A model generated the notes under the pieces. It was not told the origin of the DNA. It did not search any database and was given only the letters and a program-made list of their open reading frames with translations. Shown piece by piece: positions 27,547 to 37,033 of a stretch of 64,000 nucleotides of DNA. The stretch comes from an uncultured Pedosphaera sp. Its GTDB lineage: Bacteria; Verrucomicrobiota; Verrucomicrobiia; Limisphaerales; Pedosphaeraceae. The position numbers and the translations under genes are program-made. Numbering within the stretch: the first letter of the stretch is position 1; the number at the start of each line of letters is the position of its first letter. The stretch spans positions 1-64,000 of the forward strand of contig CAIXFN010000072.1 of NCBI GenBank assembly GCA_903918755.1, in the 5' to 3' direction.

Positions 27547-28407
27547 ATGTATCCTGTCGTGGTGACGAAAGACCCGGTTGCGGTTGAACGTGAAGTCAAC
27601 CTGGTATATCGCGTCATGTTTCCCGGTGGCGATCCGGGATTTGTGCCGCAGGCCTTCGCCTGGGCCAGGAGTTGCTTTACGGGGGGCGAAGCCGGCTACC
27701 AGCCGATTGATGCCAAATACCATGATTTTGAACACACCATGCAAGGGGCGCTTTGCATGGCGCGACTTTTGCAGGGGCGGCAGGCGGCCGGGGTGGCCCC
27801 GGTTTTGAGCCAGCGGGTGTTCGAACTCGGCATTCTCGCGATTTTGTTGCATGACACCGGGTATCTGAAGCGGACCGGGGATAACACGGGCACCGGGGCC
27901 AAATACACGGTGATCCACGTGACGCGCAGCGCGGAATTTGCCGCGGAATTTCTCACCCGCCAGGGCTTTTCTCCCGGCGAAATCCGTTCGGTGCAAAACA
28001 TGATCCACTGCACCGGGGTGGATGCCGTGCTGGAAAAGCTGCCCTTTCAGGATGAAATGGAGCGGATCGTGGGATTTGCGCTGGGGACCGCCGATTTGAT
28101 GGGGCAAATGGCGGCGGAGGACTACATCGAGAAATTGCCGGTGCTGTTCGCCGAATTTGCGGAGGCCGCGCAGTATGATATGACGCGGAGCAAATCCGTG
28201 AGTCTGTTTGCCAGCGCGGCGGACCTCATGCAGAAGACGCCCGGATTCTGGGAGAAGTATGTCATCCCGAAGCTCGGGCGGGATTTTGGGGCCATTTACG
28301 AGTTTCTGCGGCGCCCCTACCCGGATGGTCCCAACGAATATGTGGACCGGATCAATGCCAACATTGACCGCTTGCGGCGGCAGTTGGCCGGCGGTTCGAT
28401 CGGGTGA
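27547..28407 (+). CDS. HD-domain phosphohydrolase-like protein
   Basis: ATG 27547 gives 286 residues; the frame is open further upstream across the kinase promoter region. The metal-binding pattern is visible as YHDFEHT (His59 Asp60, His63) and LLHDTGYL (His102-Asp103), the arrangement seen in 3',5'-cyclic-nucleotide phosphodiesterase-like HD proteins. A later region, VHVTRSAEFAAEFL, may add another ligand. The protein is soluble and has no signal peptide. The substrate is unknown. Confidence 0.78.
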   Translation: MYPVVVTKDPVAVEREVNLVYRVMFPGGDPGFVPQAFAWARSCFTGGEAGYQPIDAKYHDFEHTMQGALCMARLLQGRQAAGVAPVLSQRVFELGILAILLHDTGYLKRTGDNTGTGAKYTVIHVTRSAEFAAEFLTRQGFSPGEIRSVQNMIHCTGVDAVLEKLPFQDEMERIVGFALGTADLMGQMAAEDYIEKLPVLFAEFAEAAQYDMTRSKSVSLFASAADLMQKTPGFWEKYVIPKLGRDFGAIYEFLRRPYPDGPNEYVDRINANIDRLRRQLAGGSIG

Positions 28408-28466
28408 GACACAGTTCGCCGGTTTTCCCGCTTTTTCCGCCAGCGGCGTTGCCGTAACCTTTCCTC

Positions 28467-30518
28467 ATGTCGCGTGAGTATGTTTTGCAGCCGTTCGCCG
28501 GGGCGGAGACTTTGCGGATTGATTATGCCGCGGAGTTGAACCCGCAGCAGCACGCCGCGGTCACCGCGCCCCCGGGGCCCGCCCTGGTGATTGCCGGGGC
28601 GGGCTCGGGCAAGACGCGCACGCTGATCTACCGCGTGGGTTACCTGCTGGAACAGGGGGTGCCGCCGGAGCGCATCCTCCTGCTGACGTTCACCAACAAA
28701 GCCGCCAAGGAAATGATGCGGCGGGTGGGGGAGCTGTTGGGGCGGGAATTGCCCGAATTGTGGGGGGGCACGTTTCACTCGCTGGCGAACCGGGTGCTCC
28801 GGACCAATGCCGATCGGCTGGGTTACCGGCGGGATTTTACCATCCTCGACCGGGACGACGCGGAGGAGTTGCTGGACGCCTGCGTGGGCGAATCCGCGAT
28901 TGATGTCAAAGCCACCCGTTTTCCCAAGGCAGGGGTGCTGGCGGACATTTTCTCCCTGGCGGTGAACACCGGCAAAGCGGTGGCGGAAATCCTCGAAACG
29001 CATTACGACTATTTCACCCTGCTGGGGCCGCAAATCGAGGCGATGCGGGAACGTTACCAGGCCCGGAAGAAGGCGGCCAATGCCATGGATTTTGACGATC
29101 TGCTGGAGCTGTGGCGGAGCCTGCTGCGGGATCATCCGGACGTGCGGGAGCATTACCAACGCCGGTTCCAATTTGTGCTGGTGGACGAATACCAGGACAC
29201 GAACCATCTGCAAGGCGAGTTGATCGATCTGCTGGCCGCGCGGCATCGCAACGTGATGGCGGTGGGGGATGACGCCCAAAGCATTTATTCCTGGCGGGGC
29301 GCGGATTTCCGCAACATCCTCCAATTTCCGACTCGTTACCCGGGGGCGGTGACCTATCGGATTGAAACCAACTATCGGAGCACGCCGGAGATTCTGGCGG
29401 TGGCCAATGCGGCGATCGCCCCCAATCTGCACCAGTTCGAGAAGCAACTGGTGGCGGCGCGGGAGTCCGGGATGCGGCCCGCCCTGGTGGCGTGCGCGGG
29501 CACCTCGGAACAGGCGGCTTTTATCTGCCAGCGAATCCTGGAATTACGGGAGGAAGGCACCGAATTGCAGGAGATGGCGGTGCTCTACCGTTCCCATTTC
29601 CACGCTTTGGAACTGCAACTGGAGCTGACGCGGCGCAACATTCCCTTCAGCATCACGAGCGGCATCCGGTTTTTCGAGCAGGCGCATATCAAGGATGTGA
29701 CCGCCTATTTGAAACTCGCGGTCAACCCGGCGGATGAACTGGCCTTCAAGCGGATTGCCAAAATGCTGCCCGGGGTGGGCGGGAAAGCGGCGGAGAAGTT
29801 GTGGGATAAATTCCGCCTGGCGGCGGTGGGGGCGGCGGCGGCTTTGCCCCTGGCGGAATCTCCGGAGCCGGGCGGGGCGGTGCCGAGTCCAGCGGTGGCT
29901 TTGGCCCTGCAAGCATGTGCCGCGGCGGTGCCCAAAAAAGCCGCGGTGGCCTGGGCACAGTTGGTCGCCACCATGGCCCAACTGGAGGAACCCGGGACGC
30001 GCAGCAGCCCGGACCGAATGATCCGGCTCGTGGTGGAGGCAGGGTATGAGGATTACCTCCAGGAGGAATTTCCGAACTACCGGAACCGGTTGGACGATTT
30101 GGAGCAAATGGCGGTGTTTGCGCGGAGTTTTCCCTCCCCCGAGGCATTTCTCTCCGAACTGGCGTTGATGACCAATCTGGAGGCGGAGCCCCGGGGCGCC
30201 GTGCAGGATGAGGAAATGATCCGGTTATCCTCCATCCATCAGGCCAAGGGGTTGGAATTCGAGGTGGTTTTCCTGATCATGCTCTGCGAGGGATTGTTCC
30301 CCTCCAAAAGGTCCCGGGAACAATTGGAAACCGAAGAAGAGGAGCGGCGGCTCTTTTATGTTGCCATCACGCGGGCGCGCAACGAACTGTACCTCAGTTA
30401 CCCCTTGATGCGCTTTGCGGGCGAGAGTGGCTGGACGCCCCAGCAACCGTCGAGTTTTCTGGCGGAAATTCCCACTGAGCTGGTGGAGGAGTGGGATCTT
30501 ACCCACCTGCGTTCCTGA
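28467..30518 (+). CDS. UvrD/Rep/PcrA-type SF1 DNA helicase
   Basis: This encodes 683 residues. Helicase motifs appear in order: Q-motif LNPQQHAAV, motif I AGAGSGKT (44-50), Ia TFTNKAAKEM, II VLVDEYQDTN, III VGDDAQSIYSWRGAD, IV ETNYRSTPEI, V SSIHQAKGLEFEVVFL and VI RRLFYVAITRARNELYLSYP. It unwinds DNA 3'-5' in repair or in restarting replication. The length matches UvrD/PcrA (about 670-720). No RecB-type nuclease domain is present. Confidence 0.94.
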   Translation: MSREYVLQPFAGAETLRIDYAAELNPQQHAAVTAPPGPALVIAGAGSGKTRTLIYRVGYLLEQGVPPERILLLTFTNKAAKEMMRRVGELLGRELPELWGGTFHSLANRVLRTNADRLGYRRDFTILDRDDAEELLDACVGESAIDVKATRFPKAGVLADIFSLAVNTGKAVAEILETHYDYFTLLGPQIEAMRERYQARKKAANAMDFDDLLELWRSLLRDHPDVREHYQRRFQFVLVDEYQDTNHLQGELIDLLAARHRNVMAVGDDAQSIYSWRGADFRNILQFPTRYPGAVTYRIETNYRSTPEILAVANAAIAPNLHQFEKQLVAARESGMRPALVACAGTSEQAAFICQRILELREEGTELQEMAVLYRSHFHALELQLELTRRNIPFSITSGIRFFEQAHIKDVTAYLKLAVNPADELAFKRIAKMLPGVGGKAAEKLWDKFRLAAVGAAAALPLAESPEPGGAVPSPAVALALQACAAAVPKKAAVAWAQLVATMAQLEEPGTRSSPDRMIRLVVEAGYEDYLQEEFPNYRNRLDDLEQMAVFARSFPSPEAFLSELALMTNLEAEPRGAVQDEEMIRLSSIHQAKGLEFEVVFLIMLCEGLFPSKRSREQLETEEEERRLFYVAITRARNELYLSYPLMRFAGESGWTPQQPSSFLAEIPTELVEEWDLTHLRS

Positions 30519-30547
30519 GCACCGGCCGCCGGGCGGAAGGGGCGGGC

Positions 30548-30850
30548 TTACATCCAGGAACGCTTCAAATCGCGTTCATAGAGGCGGCCACCCAGCCAAA
30601 GCGCCAGGGCCGGAACCAGCAGGGCGGTGCCGACGTAAACCGCCCAAATCGTATAGATCACGCGCGTCGGTTGGAGCAACACATCGCCATCGCGGCCTTC
30701 ATGCGCGAAGGGGGGGGCGAAATCGCTGATGATGCCGGCATGATGGCAGATGAAGGCACTTCCGGCCATGTGCGCATGCCAGATCATGGCGCAGAGCAGG
30801 GCGCAAACCAGGACGAGCAGGCCGTAAAGTGTGAGCATCCGCAGTTTCAT
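30548..30850 (-). CDS. Small two-helix membrane protein
   Basis: This encodes 100 residues. There are two membrane helices (LTLYGLLVLVCALLCAMIW and YTIWAVYVGTALLVPALALWLGG), joined by a loop that contains HAHMAGSAFICHHAG. It has several histidines and one cysteine but no known motif. It is convergent with the helicase gene. I do not recognise the family. Confidence 0.6.
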   Translation of the reverse strand: MKLRMLTLYGLLVLVCALLCAMIWHAHMAGSAFICHHAGIISDFAPPFAHEGRDGDVLLQPTRVIYTIWAVYVGTALLVPALALWLGGRLYERDLKRSWM

Positions 30851-31000
30851 AGCCGTAAACAGGATCCGGTCAACTTGAGGCAGCCATTTGCAGCCAATCC
30901 CCCCGGGTGGCGGAACTCCCTCGCAATGATCATGGGATCAACTTTTACACCGGCGGCCGGCCCGGGGCAAGAAATAGCTTTCGCCCGGCAGGCGGACAGT

Positions 31001-31546
31001 TCAGACCCCGGAGGCGGGTTTGGCCTTCTTCAAATCCTCCGCCAAAAACGCCGCGACATCCTTGAATTTGGTGACGTTGGCTGGATTGATGCTCATCAAG
31101 GTCTGATGGGCCTCCAGGCAATTGCGGGTGACTTCATCCTTGGTGGGGGAGGAATCCACGGGGGCCTCCGCCGCGGCGGATGACTGCGGGGGTAACTCCA
31201 GGGGACCTTTCACCACGCGGAACAAATGCATTACCCCCAGGTTTTCAAGCAGATCAGCCACGCGGGCATTGGGATTGAGCAATTCAATGGAAGGGCTGTT
31301 GCCCGCGCCGGCTGCCACGCTCATCCGCAAGCCGAAACCGGCCAACACCCCAAGAAAAGTGCTGTCCATGAGCACACATTCCGCGAGATCCAGCACGAGG
31401 CAGGTGTAGCCCTTGTCGAGCAGCTCGTTGAAGAGGGTTTTGAAATCGATGCTCGAGGTGAAATTTGCCCGCCCGGCGATTTTAACGCACGCGAGGTGCC
31501 CGGAGGCAAAGACCAGCATTTTTGCGGACGGCGAACTCATGGGCAT
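31001..31546 (-). CDS. STAS-domain protein (anti-sigma factor antagonist type)
   Basis: ATG 31546 gives 181 residues; ATG 31540 and a longer TTG start are also possible. Residues about 10-110 form a STAS domain with the SpoIIAA-like phospho-site motif VLMDSTFLGVL. The C-terminal 70 residues are an added helical region (TRNCLEAHQTLMSINPANVTKF) after an Ala/Pro/Ser linker. Its role would be partner switching with an anti-sigma kinase, but no such kinase (HATPase_c_2/RsbW type) is encoded nearby. Confidence 0.85.
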   Translation of the reverse strand: MPMSSPSAKMLVFASGHLACVKIAGRANFTSSIDFKTLFNELLDKGYTCLVLDLAECVLMDSTFLGVLAGFGLRMSVAAGAGNSPSIELLNPNARVADLLENLGVMHLFRVVKGPLELPPQSSAAAEAPVDSSPTKDEVTRNCLEAHQTLMSINPANVTKFKDVAAFLAEDLKKAKPASGV

Positions 31547-31632
31547 TGAACAATCTTGGGACAAATATGATCGGGAAGCAGGGGCTAGTCAAGCCGGGTG
31601 TGGGGCAATTGCCGCCCCGGTCGGCCCATTAA

Positions 31633-32799
31633 TCAGCCGGTGCGGGAGGCAGTTGCCGGCCGCGCGCCGCGCGCCGGCGGCTGGCCCACGATGCCCACCA
31701 GGGTTTGTTGCAGGATCAGGGCGCCATCCGTGCTGCTCGAGATCAGGCGGAGGTTGCAGCGGAGCAGGGCGTCCATGGCATGGATCAATTCCGGCAGGCT
31801 GTAGCGCGCCGACTGGGGCAGGGCGCGAAACAGGACGTAGGCGTTGATGGCCTGGGGATTAAATTTCTTGTCCGCCGGCAACTTTTCCGCGGGGATCTTG
31901 GCCAGTTGGGCGACAAAGCGGCGGTAATCATTCTCCGCCTTGATCCAGCCTTCCCGCAGCATTTCCTTGAGGAGGATCATGGCGCGGACCTTGCCGATCA
32001 AGCCATAAAGGATGCCGATTTCGGATTTTTGCTTGTCGCTCTTCATGCCCCAAAGTTCCTCATCAAGAGTGCGCAGCAGTCGCGGCAAGTCCCGGTCCCC
32101 CAGGGCGTCCGCCAGGGCGAACGCCCGGCCGGATTTGTTGACCGTACAGATGGCGGCCACATCGGCGACTTCGATCTCCCGCCGGTTGCCCACGAAAAGG
32201 GCGAGTTTCTCAATCTCGGAATGAAGCTGCCGGGCGTTGGGGCCGACATTGGTGAGGAGCTCGGCCATGGCTTCATCCGAGATGTCCTTTTCGCGCAGCT
32301 GGACGGCTTGCCGAGCAATCGACTCGGCTTGCTGCATCCAATCCTTGTCTTCCACCGACAAACCGGCGAACGATTCCACCCGGCCAAGTTTGTCGATGGT
32401 TTTGTAAAACACCTTGCGGCGATCCACCTTGGTGGCGCTGATGAGGAGCCGGACCGTGCCCCACTGGAAGGATTTGAGGTCCTCCGCGAGGGCGGCGAGG
32501 GCGGAGCTGACGGCCTGGGAGGAACTGGTGCGGTCGTCCGCCAGGAAATTGCAGCTTTGGAACCAGATGGCCTTGCCGGTGCCGAAGAACGGAAGGGTTT
32601 GGAGGGATTCGCGGAGTCGGCCGAGGACTTTCAAGGCTTCCCCGCTATTGGCGGCGGAAGCGTCGAGAATCTCGTGGTCCATCCCACCCAGTTCGAGACA
32701 CCATTGCTGGTAAACCAGGCGGGCCCGTTGGCCCACGGAAAAATCGTCCTCCCCCTGGATGAGTACAAGGGGGGAATCGGACTGGGAAGCAGCAGCCAT
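31633..32799 (-). CDS. holA: DNA polymerase III subunit delta
   Basis: This encodes 388 residues. It has the HolA layout: an N-terminal domain opening with LVLIQGEDDFSVGQRARLVY, a central segment LSVEDKDWMQQAESIARQ and NVGPNARQLHSEIEKLALFVG (the conserved L-x-x-E-x-x-K-L signature), and a C-terminal collar domain LLRCNLRLISSSTDG. It is part of the clamp loader that opens the beta clamp. It lies 5 bp downstream of the DUF151 nuclease gene and is probably co-transcribed with it. Confidence 0.88.
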   Translation of the reverse strand: MAAASQSDSPLVLIQGEDDFSVGQRARLVYQQWCLELGGMDHEILDASAANSGEALKVLGRLRESLQTLPFFGTGKAIWFQSCNFLADDRTSSSQAVSSALAALAEDLKSFQWGTVRLLISATKVDRRKVFYKTIDKLGRVESFAGLSVEDKDWMQQAESIARQAVQLREKDISDEAMAELLTNVGPNARQLHSEIEKLALFVGNRREIEVADVAAICTVNKSGRAFALADALGDRDLPRLLRTLDEELWGMKSDKQKSEIGILYGLIGKVRAMILLKEMLREGWIKAENDYRRFVAQLAKIPAEKLPADKKFNPQAINAYVLFRALPQSARYSLPELIHAMDALLRCNLRLISSSTDGALILQQTLVGIVGQPPARGARPATASRTG

Positions 32800-32804
32800 C
32801 CGCG

Positions 32805-33257
32805 TTACTCCAGCTCGTCCCCGTTTTCGTTGATCTTGTCGAGCACTTCGGACATGTCGTCCACCTGGTCAAACAGGGCCTGGGCGACAAAGATGGGGCG
32901 TTTCTGGGCCGTGGCGATCGCCAGACAATCACTGGGGCGCGCATCGATTTCGACTATTTTTCGCGCCAACTCGTTCTCCTGGAGCAGGATCAGCCGGGCA
33001 TAATAGGTCGAATTGCGGAGTTCGGTGATGATCACCCGCTCCACCCGGATGGCGAAACCGCGGAAAATATCGGCAATCAAATCGTGGGTGAGGGGGCGTT
33101 CCTTTTTGGATTCCCGGATGAATTCACCAATGATCCGCCCCATGGCCGACTCCACATTTATGATGAAAACCTTCTCATCATTGCCGACGAAGAGCGCGCA
33201 GCCGCTGCTGGCGGGGTAAATACCGCGAATTTCCACGGGCACGACTTCGTTCTTCAT
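32805..33257 (-). CDS. Bifunctional nuclease family protein (DUF151)
   Basis: This encodes 150 residues. Family marks are VPVEIRGIYPASSGCALFVG, the strand VFIINVESAMGRIIGEFI and the core LVENELARKIVEIDARPSDCLAIA (seen here as ENELARKIVEIDARPSD). DUF151 proteins include a Thermotoga structure and a plant bifunctional DNase/RNase, so a nuclease role is suggested but weakly supported. It lies just upstream of holA on the same strand. Confidence 0.85.
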   Translation of the reverse strand: MKNEVVPVEIRGIYPASSGCALFVGNDEKVFIINVESAMGRIIGEFIRESKKERPLTHDLIADIFRGFAIRVERVIITELRNSTYYARLILLQENELARKIVEIDARPSDCLAIATAQKRPIFVAQALFDQVDDMSEVLDKINENGDELE

Positions 33258-33328
33258 TCCGTCACTTTAGAGCCATCAGGGAAAAAAACAAGCCTCCTCA
33301 TGGCCCGAAAGCCCGAAGTGAGCCCGGT

Positions 33329-35050
33329 TTATGGCGGTTCGGTGAAAATCGTGAGCCGATCCAGCGGCGGGGGGGCGAGCTTTTGCACCTTGCCGCGCGG
33401 CCAGGTGATTTCGACCCCGTCCACTTTGGTCGCCGTGCCCAGCCCAAAGGTGATGGGCAATTCCGATTGGGAAAGGTAGCTGCGCGTGGGCATGACCTGC
33501 CGGGAGATGGTCCGCCCGGCCACCCGCACCCGGACCCAGGCACCGATCGCATCCCGGTTGCTGGTGGTGCCCACCAGTTTGAGGCGCAGCCAGTGGTGGC
33601 CCAGTTGCTGGTCGTTGCGCAACAACAGCGGGGGGCCGCCAATCTGGGTGAGCACGACGTCGAGGTCCCCGTCGCCATCCAGATCCGCAAAAGCCGAGCC
33701 GCGGCCAACCAGTGGTTGGAGTAAATCCGGCCCGCTCTTTTCCGCCGGCACGGGGAGGAAGCCCAGCCCCTTGTTGTCGCTGCGATTCCAAAACAACTGC
33801 GCCGGCTGGCGGTAGTGCTGATCCGGTTGGGCCAGCGCGATGTTGGGCTCGAGGTGGCCGTTGGCGGTGAGGACGTCCAGCCGCCCGTCGAGGTCATAAT
33901 CGAAGAAGAACAGCCCGAATTTCAACAGGCGCTGGCTGGCGGGGCCAACGCCTTCCTTGATGGCTTCGTCGGCAAACATCAGCGCATCGGGCTGGCGCAC
34001 GTAGAGCGCGTTCATCTCATTGGCAAAGTTGCCGATGGCGATCCCCAGGGTCTCGTCGTTGCGGAACCGGGCGGAGTCAATCCCCATGGCCCCCCGGGTC
34101 AGCCCGTAGGCGTCAAAGGCAATGCCGGAACGCGCGCCGATTTCCTTAAACGTGCCGTCGTGCTGGTTGCGGAAGAGGAAGTTTTGGACGGTGTCGTTGG
34201 CCACCACAAAATCTATCCAGCCGTCATTGTCGACATCCACCGGGGCGAGGGCCAGGGACTTGGCCAGGGGTTGACCGTTGGCGGGATTGGTCAGGCGCAG
34301 ACCGGCGGCGGCGGACACCTCGGTGAAATGACCATTGCCGTCGTTGTGATAGAGATAGGGGAAGGCGCCGGCGAAGTTGCGCGGCGGACCATAAGCGCGG
34401 CCGATCTTGGGCAATTCAAAATTGACGCCCAGATCCTTTTCGGGGGACCAGGTGAGGTAATTGCAGACGAACAAATCCAGTTTGCCGTCGTTGTCATAAT
34501 CCACCCAGGCCGCACTGGTGCTCCAGCCGTCCGCCGCGCCGCCCACCCCGGCCGGGAGCGTCACCTCAATAAATTTGCCCCCGGCTTCATTGTGAAACAG
34601 GTGGTTGCCCCCGACGGCGGTGATGAACAGATCCGGCCGCCCATCGTTATCATAGTCTCCCACGGCAACGCCCATGCCGTAGAATGGGGCGCTCAAACCG
34701 GCGGCGACGGTGACATCCGTAAAGTGTCCCGGTCCGTCGTTATGGTACAAAGTGAGGGCGGAGAGCGGGGCGCCGGCAGGCGCGTGGCCGGGCCAGAAGC
34801 CGGAATTCACGAACAGGAGATCCGGGCGTCCATCGCCATCATAGTCCAGAAAAGCGACGCCACCGCCCATGGTTTCCGGGAGCAATTTGGCGCCATAGGC
34901 ACCGTTCTGGTGGACGAATTTGATGCCGCTGGCTGCCGTGATGTCCGTGAACCGGACCCGGGGAATTTCGGCCCCCGCATCCGCGCCGATGCCGGGCCGG
35001 AGGGAGGCGGCCAGCAAAACCAGGGTGAGCCCGAATAATTTGTTTGGCAT
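33329..35050 (-). CDS. Secreted CRTAC1 family protein (FG-GAP + ASPIC/UnbV)
   Basis: ATG 35050 gives 573 residues with a signal peptide (MPNKLFGLTLVLLAASLRPG). Repeated Ca2+-binding FG-GAP/VCBS blades are seen as DYDGDGRPDLLF, DYDNDGRPDLFI, DYDNDGKLDLFVCNY, DVDNDGWIDFVVANDT, DYDLDGRLDVLTANGH and DLDGDGDLDVVLTQ. The ASPIC/UnbV module ends the protein (MPTRSYLSQSELPITFGLG). It is an exported beta-propeller. The body closely matches the CRTAC1 protein at 41424. It is divergent from the LytS-type kinase with only 44 bp between starts. Confidence 0.9.
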   Translation of the reverse strand: MPNKLFGLTLVLLAASLRPGIGADAGAEIPRVRFTDITAASGIKFVHQNGAYGAKLLPETMGGGVAFLDYDGDGRPDLLFVNSGFWPGHAPAGAPLSALTLYHNDGPGHFTDVTVAAGLSAPFYGMGVAVGDYDNDGRPDLFITAVGGNHLFHNEAGGKFIEVTLPAGVGGAADGWSTSAAWVDYDNDGKLDLFVCNYLTWSPEKDLGVNFELPKIGRAYGPPRNFAGAFPYLYHNDGNGHFTEVSAAAGLRLTNPANGQPLAKSLALAPVDVDNDGWIDFVVANDTVQNFLFRNQHDGTFKEIGARSGIAFDAYGLTRGAMGIDSARFRNDETLGIAIGNFANEMNALYVRQPDALMFADEAIKEGVGPASQRLLKFGLFFFDYDLDGRLDVLTANGHLEPNIALAQPDQHYRQPAQLFWNRSDNKGLGFLPVPAEKSGPDLLQPLVGRGSAFADLDGDGDLDVVLTQIGGPPLLLRNDQQLGHHWLRLKLVGTTSNRDAIGAWVRVRVAGRTISRQVMPTRSYLSQSELPITFGLGTATKVDGVEITWPRGKVQKLAPPPLDRLTIFTEPP

Positions 35051-35094
35051 TTGAAGTGAATTAGCTTTTAGCATTCCTTGCAGCCGCACGCAAT

Positions 35095-36207
35095 ATGACA
35101 ATTACCACCCTCGTCCAAAACCCCCGGGCCAAGTGGCTGGCGGGATTCGGCGTCTGGACGTTGATTGGGCTGTCGTTTGCCAGCCAGTTTTATATCTACA
35201 GCGCCAAGGCCGGGCTGGAAGTGACCTGGCGGCAGGCGGTGGGCTTTTCGCTGGCGGACTGGTACGTCTTCGCCCTGCTGTCGATCCCGGTGATGCACCT
35301 GACCCGGCGGTTCCGGTTTGACGCGGCGGGCTGGCCGCGCAGCCTGGCCCTCCACACGGTCGCGTCCCTGGGCTTTTCGCTGGCCTACATGGTGCTGCGG
35401 GCGGGGATCGGGCAATGGCAGACGAGCGGGACTTTCGGCGACACCTTCCGCACCTTGCTCGTCAAGACCTGGCATTTCAATCTGCTGGTTTATTGGGTGA
35501 TCCTGGCGGTGACCTCGGCATTTGACTACAATCGTCGCTTGCGCGAGCGGGAATTGCGCGCGGCCGAGCTGGAGAAACGGCTGGCGCAGGCCAAGCTGCA
35601 GTCCCTGCAAATGCAGTTGAATCCGCACTTTCTGTTCAACACGCTCCATTCCATTTCCGCGCTGATGCACATGAATGTGGAGGCGGCGGACCGGATGATT
35701 GCGCAGTTGAGCGACTTGCTGCGGGCGGCGCTGGCGGGTTCGGACACCCAGGAGGTGCCGCTCCGGCAGGAACTGCAATTCCTCGAGCGGTACTTGCAGA
35801 TTGAAAAAACCCGGTTTGGCGACCGGTTGACGGTCCAAATGGAGATTGCCCCGGACACCCTGACCGCCCGGGTGCCGAACCTGATTTTGCAGCCGCTGGT
35901 GGAGAATGCGATCAAACACGGGATCGAACCGCGGGCGCGGCCCGGACGCATCGTCATCCGGGCAGCCCGGCAAGGGGAGCAAGTGGTGCTGGAAGTGGCG
36001 GACAATGGCGATGGGATCAAGGGGGCCAGCCCGCAGCGCGAAGGCGTGGGGCTCTCCAACAGCCGGGCGCGATTGCGCGAACTCTATGGGGTGGCGCATG
36101 CTTTTGAATTGGGGAATGGACCGGGCGGCGGCTTCCTGGCCAAATTAACGATTCCGTGGCGGACGGGAACTATTGAACATGAAAATAAGAACGGTGATCG
36201 TCGATGA
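35095..36207 (+). CDS. LytS/YehU-type sensor histidine kinase
   Basis: This encodes 370 residues. Four membrane helices lie in residues about 15-145. The His_kinase domain is recognised by LQMQLNPHFLFNTLHSISALM (phospho-acceptor His178) and the ATPase by VPNLILQPLVENAIKHGIEP and DNGDGIKG, followed by GVGLSNSRARL. A short coiled coil (RRLRERELRAAELEKRLAQ) leads into the kinase domain. The gene overlaps its LytTR regulator by 29 bp, so pairing is clear. The input signal is unknown; there is no periplasmic sensor domain. Confidence 0.93.
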   Translation: MTITTLVQNPRAKWLAGFGVWTLIGLSFASQFYIYSAKAGLEVTWRQAVGFSLADWYVFALLSIPVMHLTRRFRFDAAGWPRSLALHTVASLGFSLAYMVLRAGIGQWQTSGTFGDTFRTLLVKTWHFNLLVYWVILAVTSAFDYNRRLRERELRAAELEKRLAQAKLQSLQMQLNPHFLFNTLHSISALMHMNVEAADRMIAQLSDLLRAALAGSDTQEVPLRQELQFLERYLQIEKTRFGDRLTVQMEIAPDTLTARVPNLILQPLVENAIKHGIEPRARPGRIVIRAARQGEQVVLEVADNGDGIKGASPQREGVGLSNSRARLRELYGVAHAFELGNGPGGGFLAKLTIPWRTGTIEHENKNGDRR

Positions 36208-36940
36208 CGAATCCCTCGGGCGGGAACGCATGCGCCAACTGCTGCAGGGCGAGCCGGAGATCGAAATTGCCGGGGAGTGCGGGGACGGCCGCGCCGCGGT
36301 GGAAATGATTCGTGACCTCGTTCCGGATCTGGTGTTTCTCGATGTGCAAATGCCCGAGTTGGATGGTTTCGGGGTGCTGGCGGCTTTGGGACCAGAGCCC
36401 CTTCCGGTGGTCGTGTTCGTGACGGCGCATGATCAGTTTGCCCTGCGCGCGTTTGAGGTGCATGCCATTGATTACCTGCTGAAACCCTTTGACCGGGAGC
36501 GCTTTCGTAAAGCCCTGGACCGGGCCCTGAACGAGGTGCGGAACCGCGCGGGAGGCGGCCTGGACCAACGCCTGACCGCCCTGCTCAAGGAAATCAAACC
36601 CGCCGCCAAGCCGGTTGACCGTCTGGCGGTCAAAACCGGTGACCGCGTGCTGTTGATCAAGGTGGCGGAATTGGACTGGATCAAGGCGGCGGATAACTAC
36701 GTGGAACTCCACCGGGGCCGCGAAACGCACCTGCTGCGGGAGACGTTGAACGCGTTGGAAGCCCGCCTGCCGGCAGAGGATTTTGTGCGCATCAGCCGGT
36801 CGGTGATTGTGAATCGTGAGCGCGTGCGGGAGTTGAAACCGCTGTTTTCGGGAGAGTATACAGTCACCCTGGAGAATGGCACGGAGTTGGGATTGAGCCG
36901 GGGCTACCGCGACGCCTTGACGCGTCTGGGGTTGGGTTGA
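36179..36940 (+). CDS. LytTR-type response regulator
   Basis: ATG 36179 gives 253 residues. The receiver has phospho-acceptor Asp55 (LVFLDVQMPELDGFG) and Lys in YLLKPFDRERF. The C-terminal LytTR DNA-binding domain shows DWIKAADNYVELH, LLRETLNALEARLP, FVRISRSVIVNRERVREL and the closing LGLSRGYRDAL. It is a transcription regulator paired with the overlapping LytS-type kinase. Genes just downstream (barrel, cytochrome) or the divergent CRTAC1 gene are natural candidate targets, but no binding site was confirmed. Confidence 0.93.
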   Translation: MKIRTVIVDDESLGRERMRQLLQGEPEIEIAGECGDGRAAVEMIRDLVPDLVFLDVQMPELDGFGVLAALGPEPLPVVVFVTAHDQFALRAFEVHAIDYLLKPFDRERFRKALDRALNEVRNRAGGGLDQRLTALLKEIKPAAKPVDRLAVKTGDRVLLIKVAELDWIKAADNYVELHRGRETHLLRETLNALEARLPAEDFVRISRSVIVNRERVRELKPLFSGEYTVTLENGTELGLSRGYRDALTRLGLG

Positions 36941-37033
36941 TTACCCCGGCAAAATTGCGACTCACCCCTGGTTTTGTGCAATCGGTCCCTTTTTGTTCGG
37001 CGGACAGCAAATTCGAGGGCATATCAATGCGCC

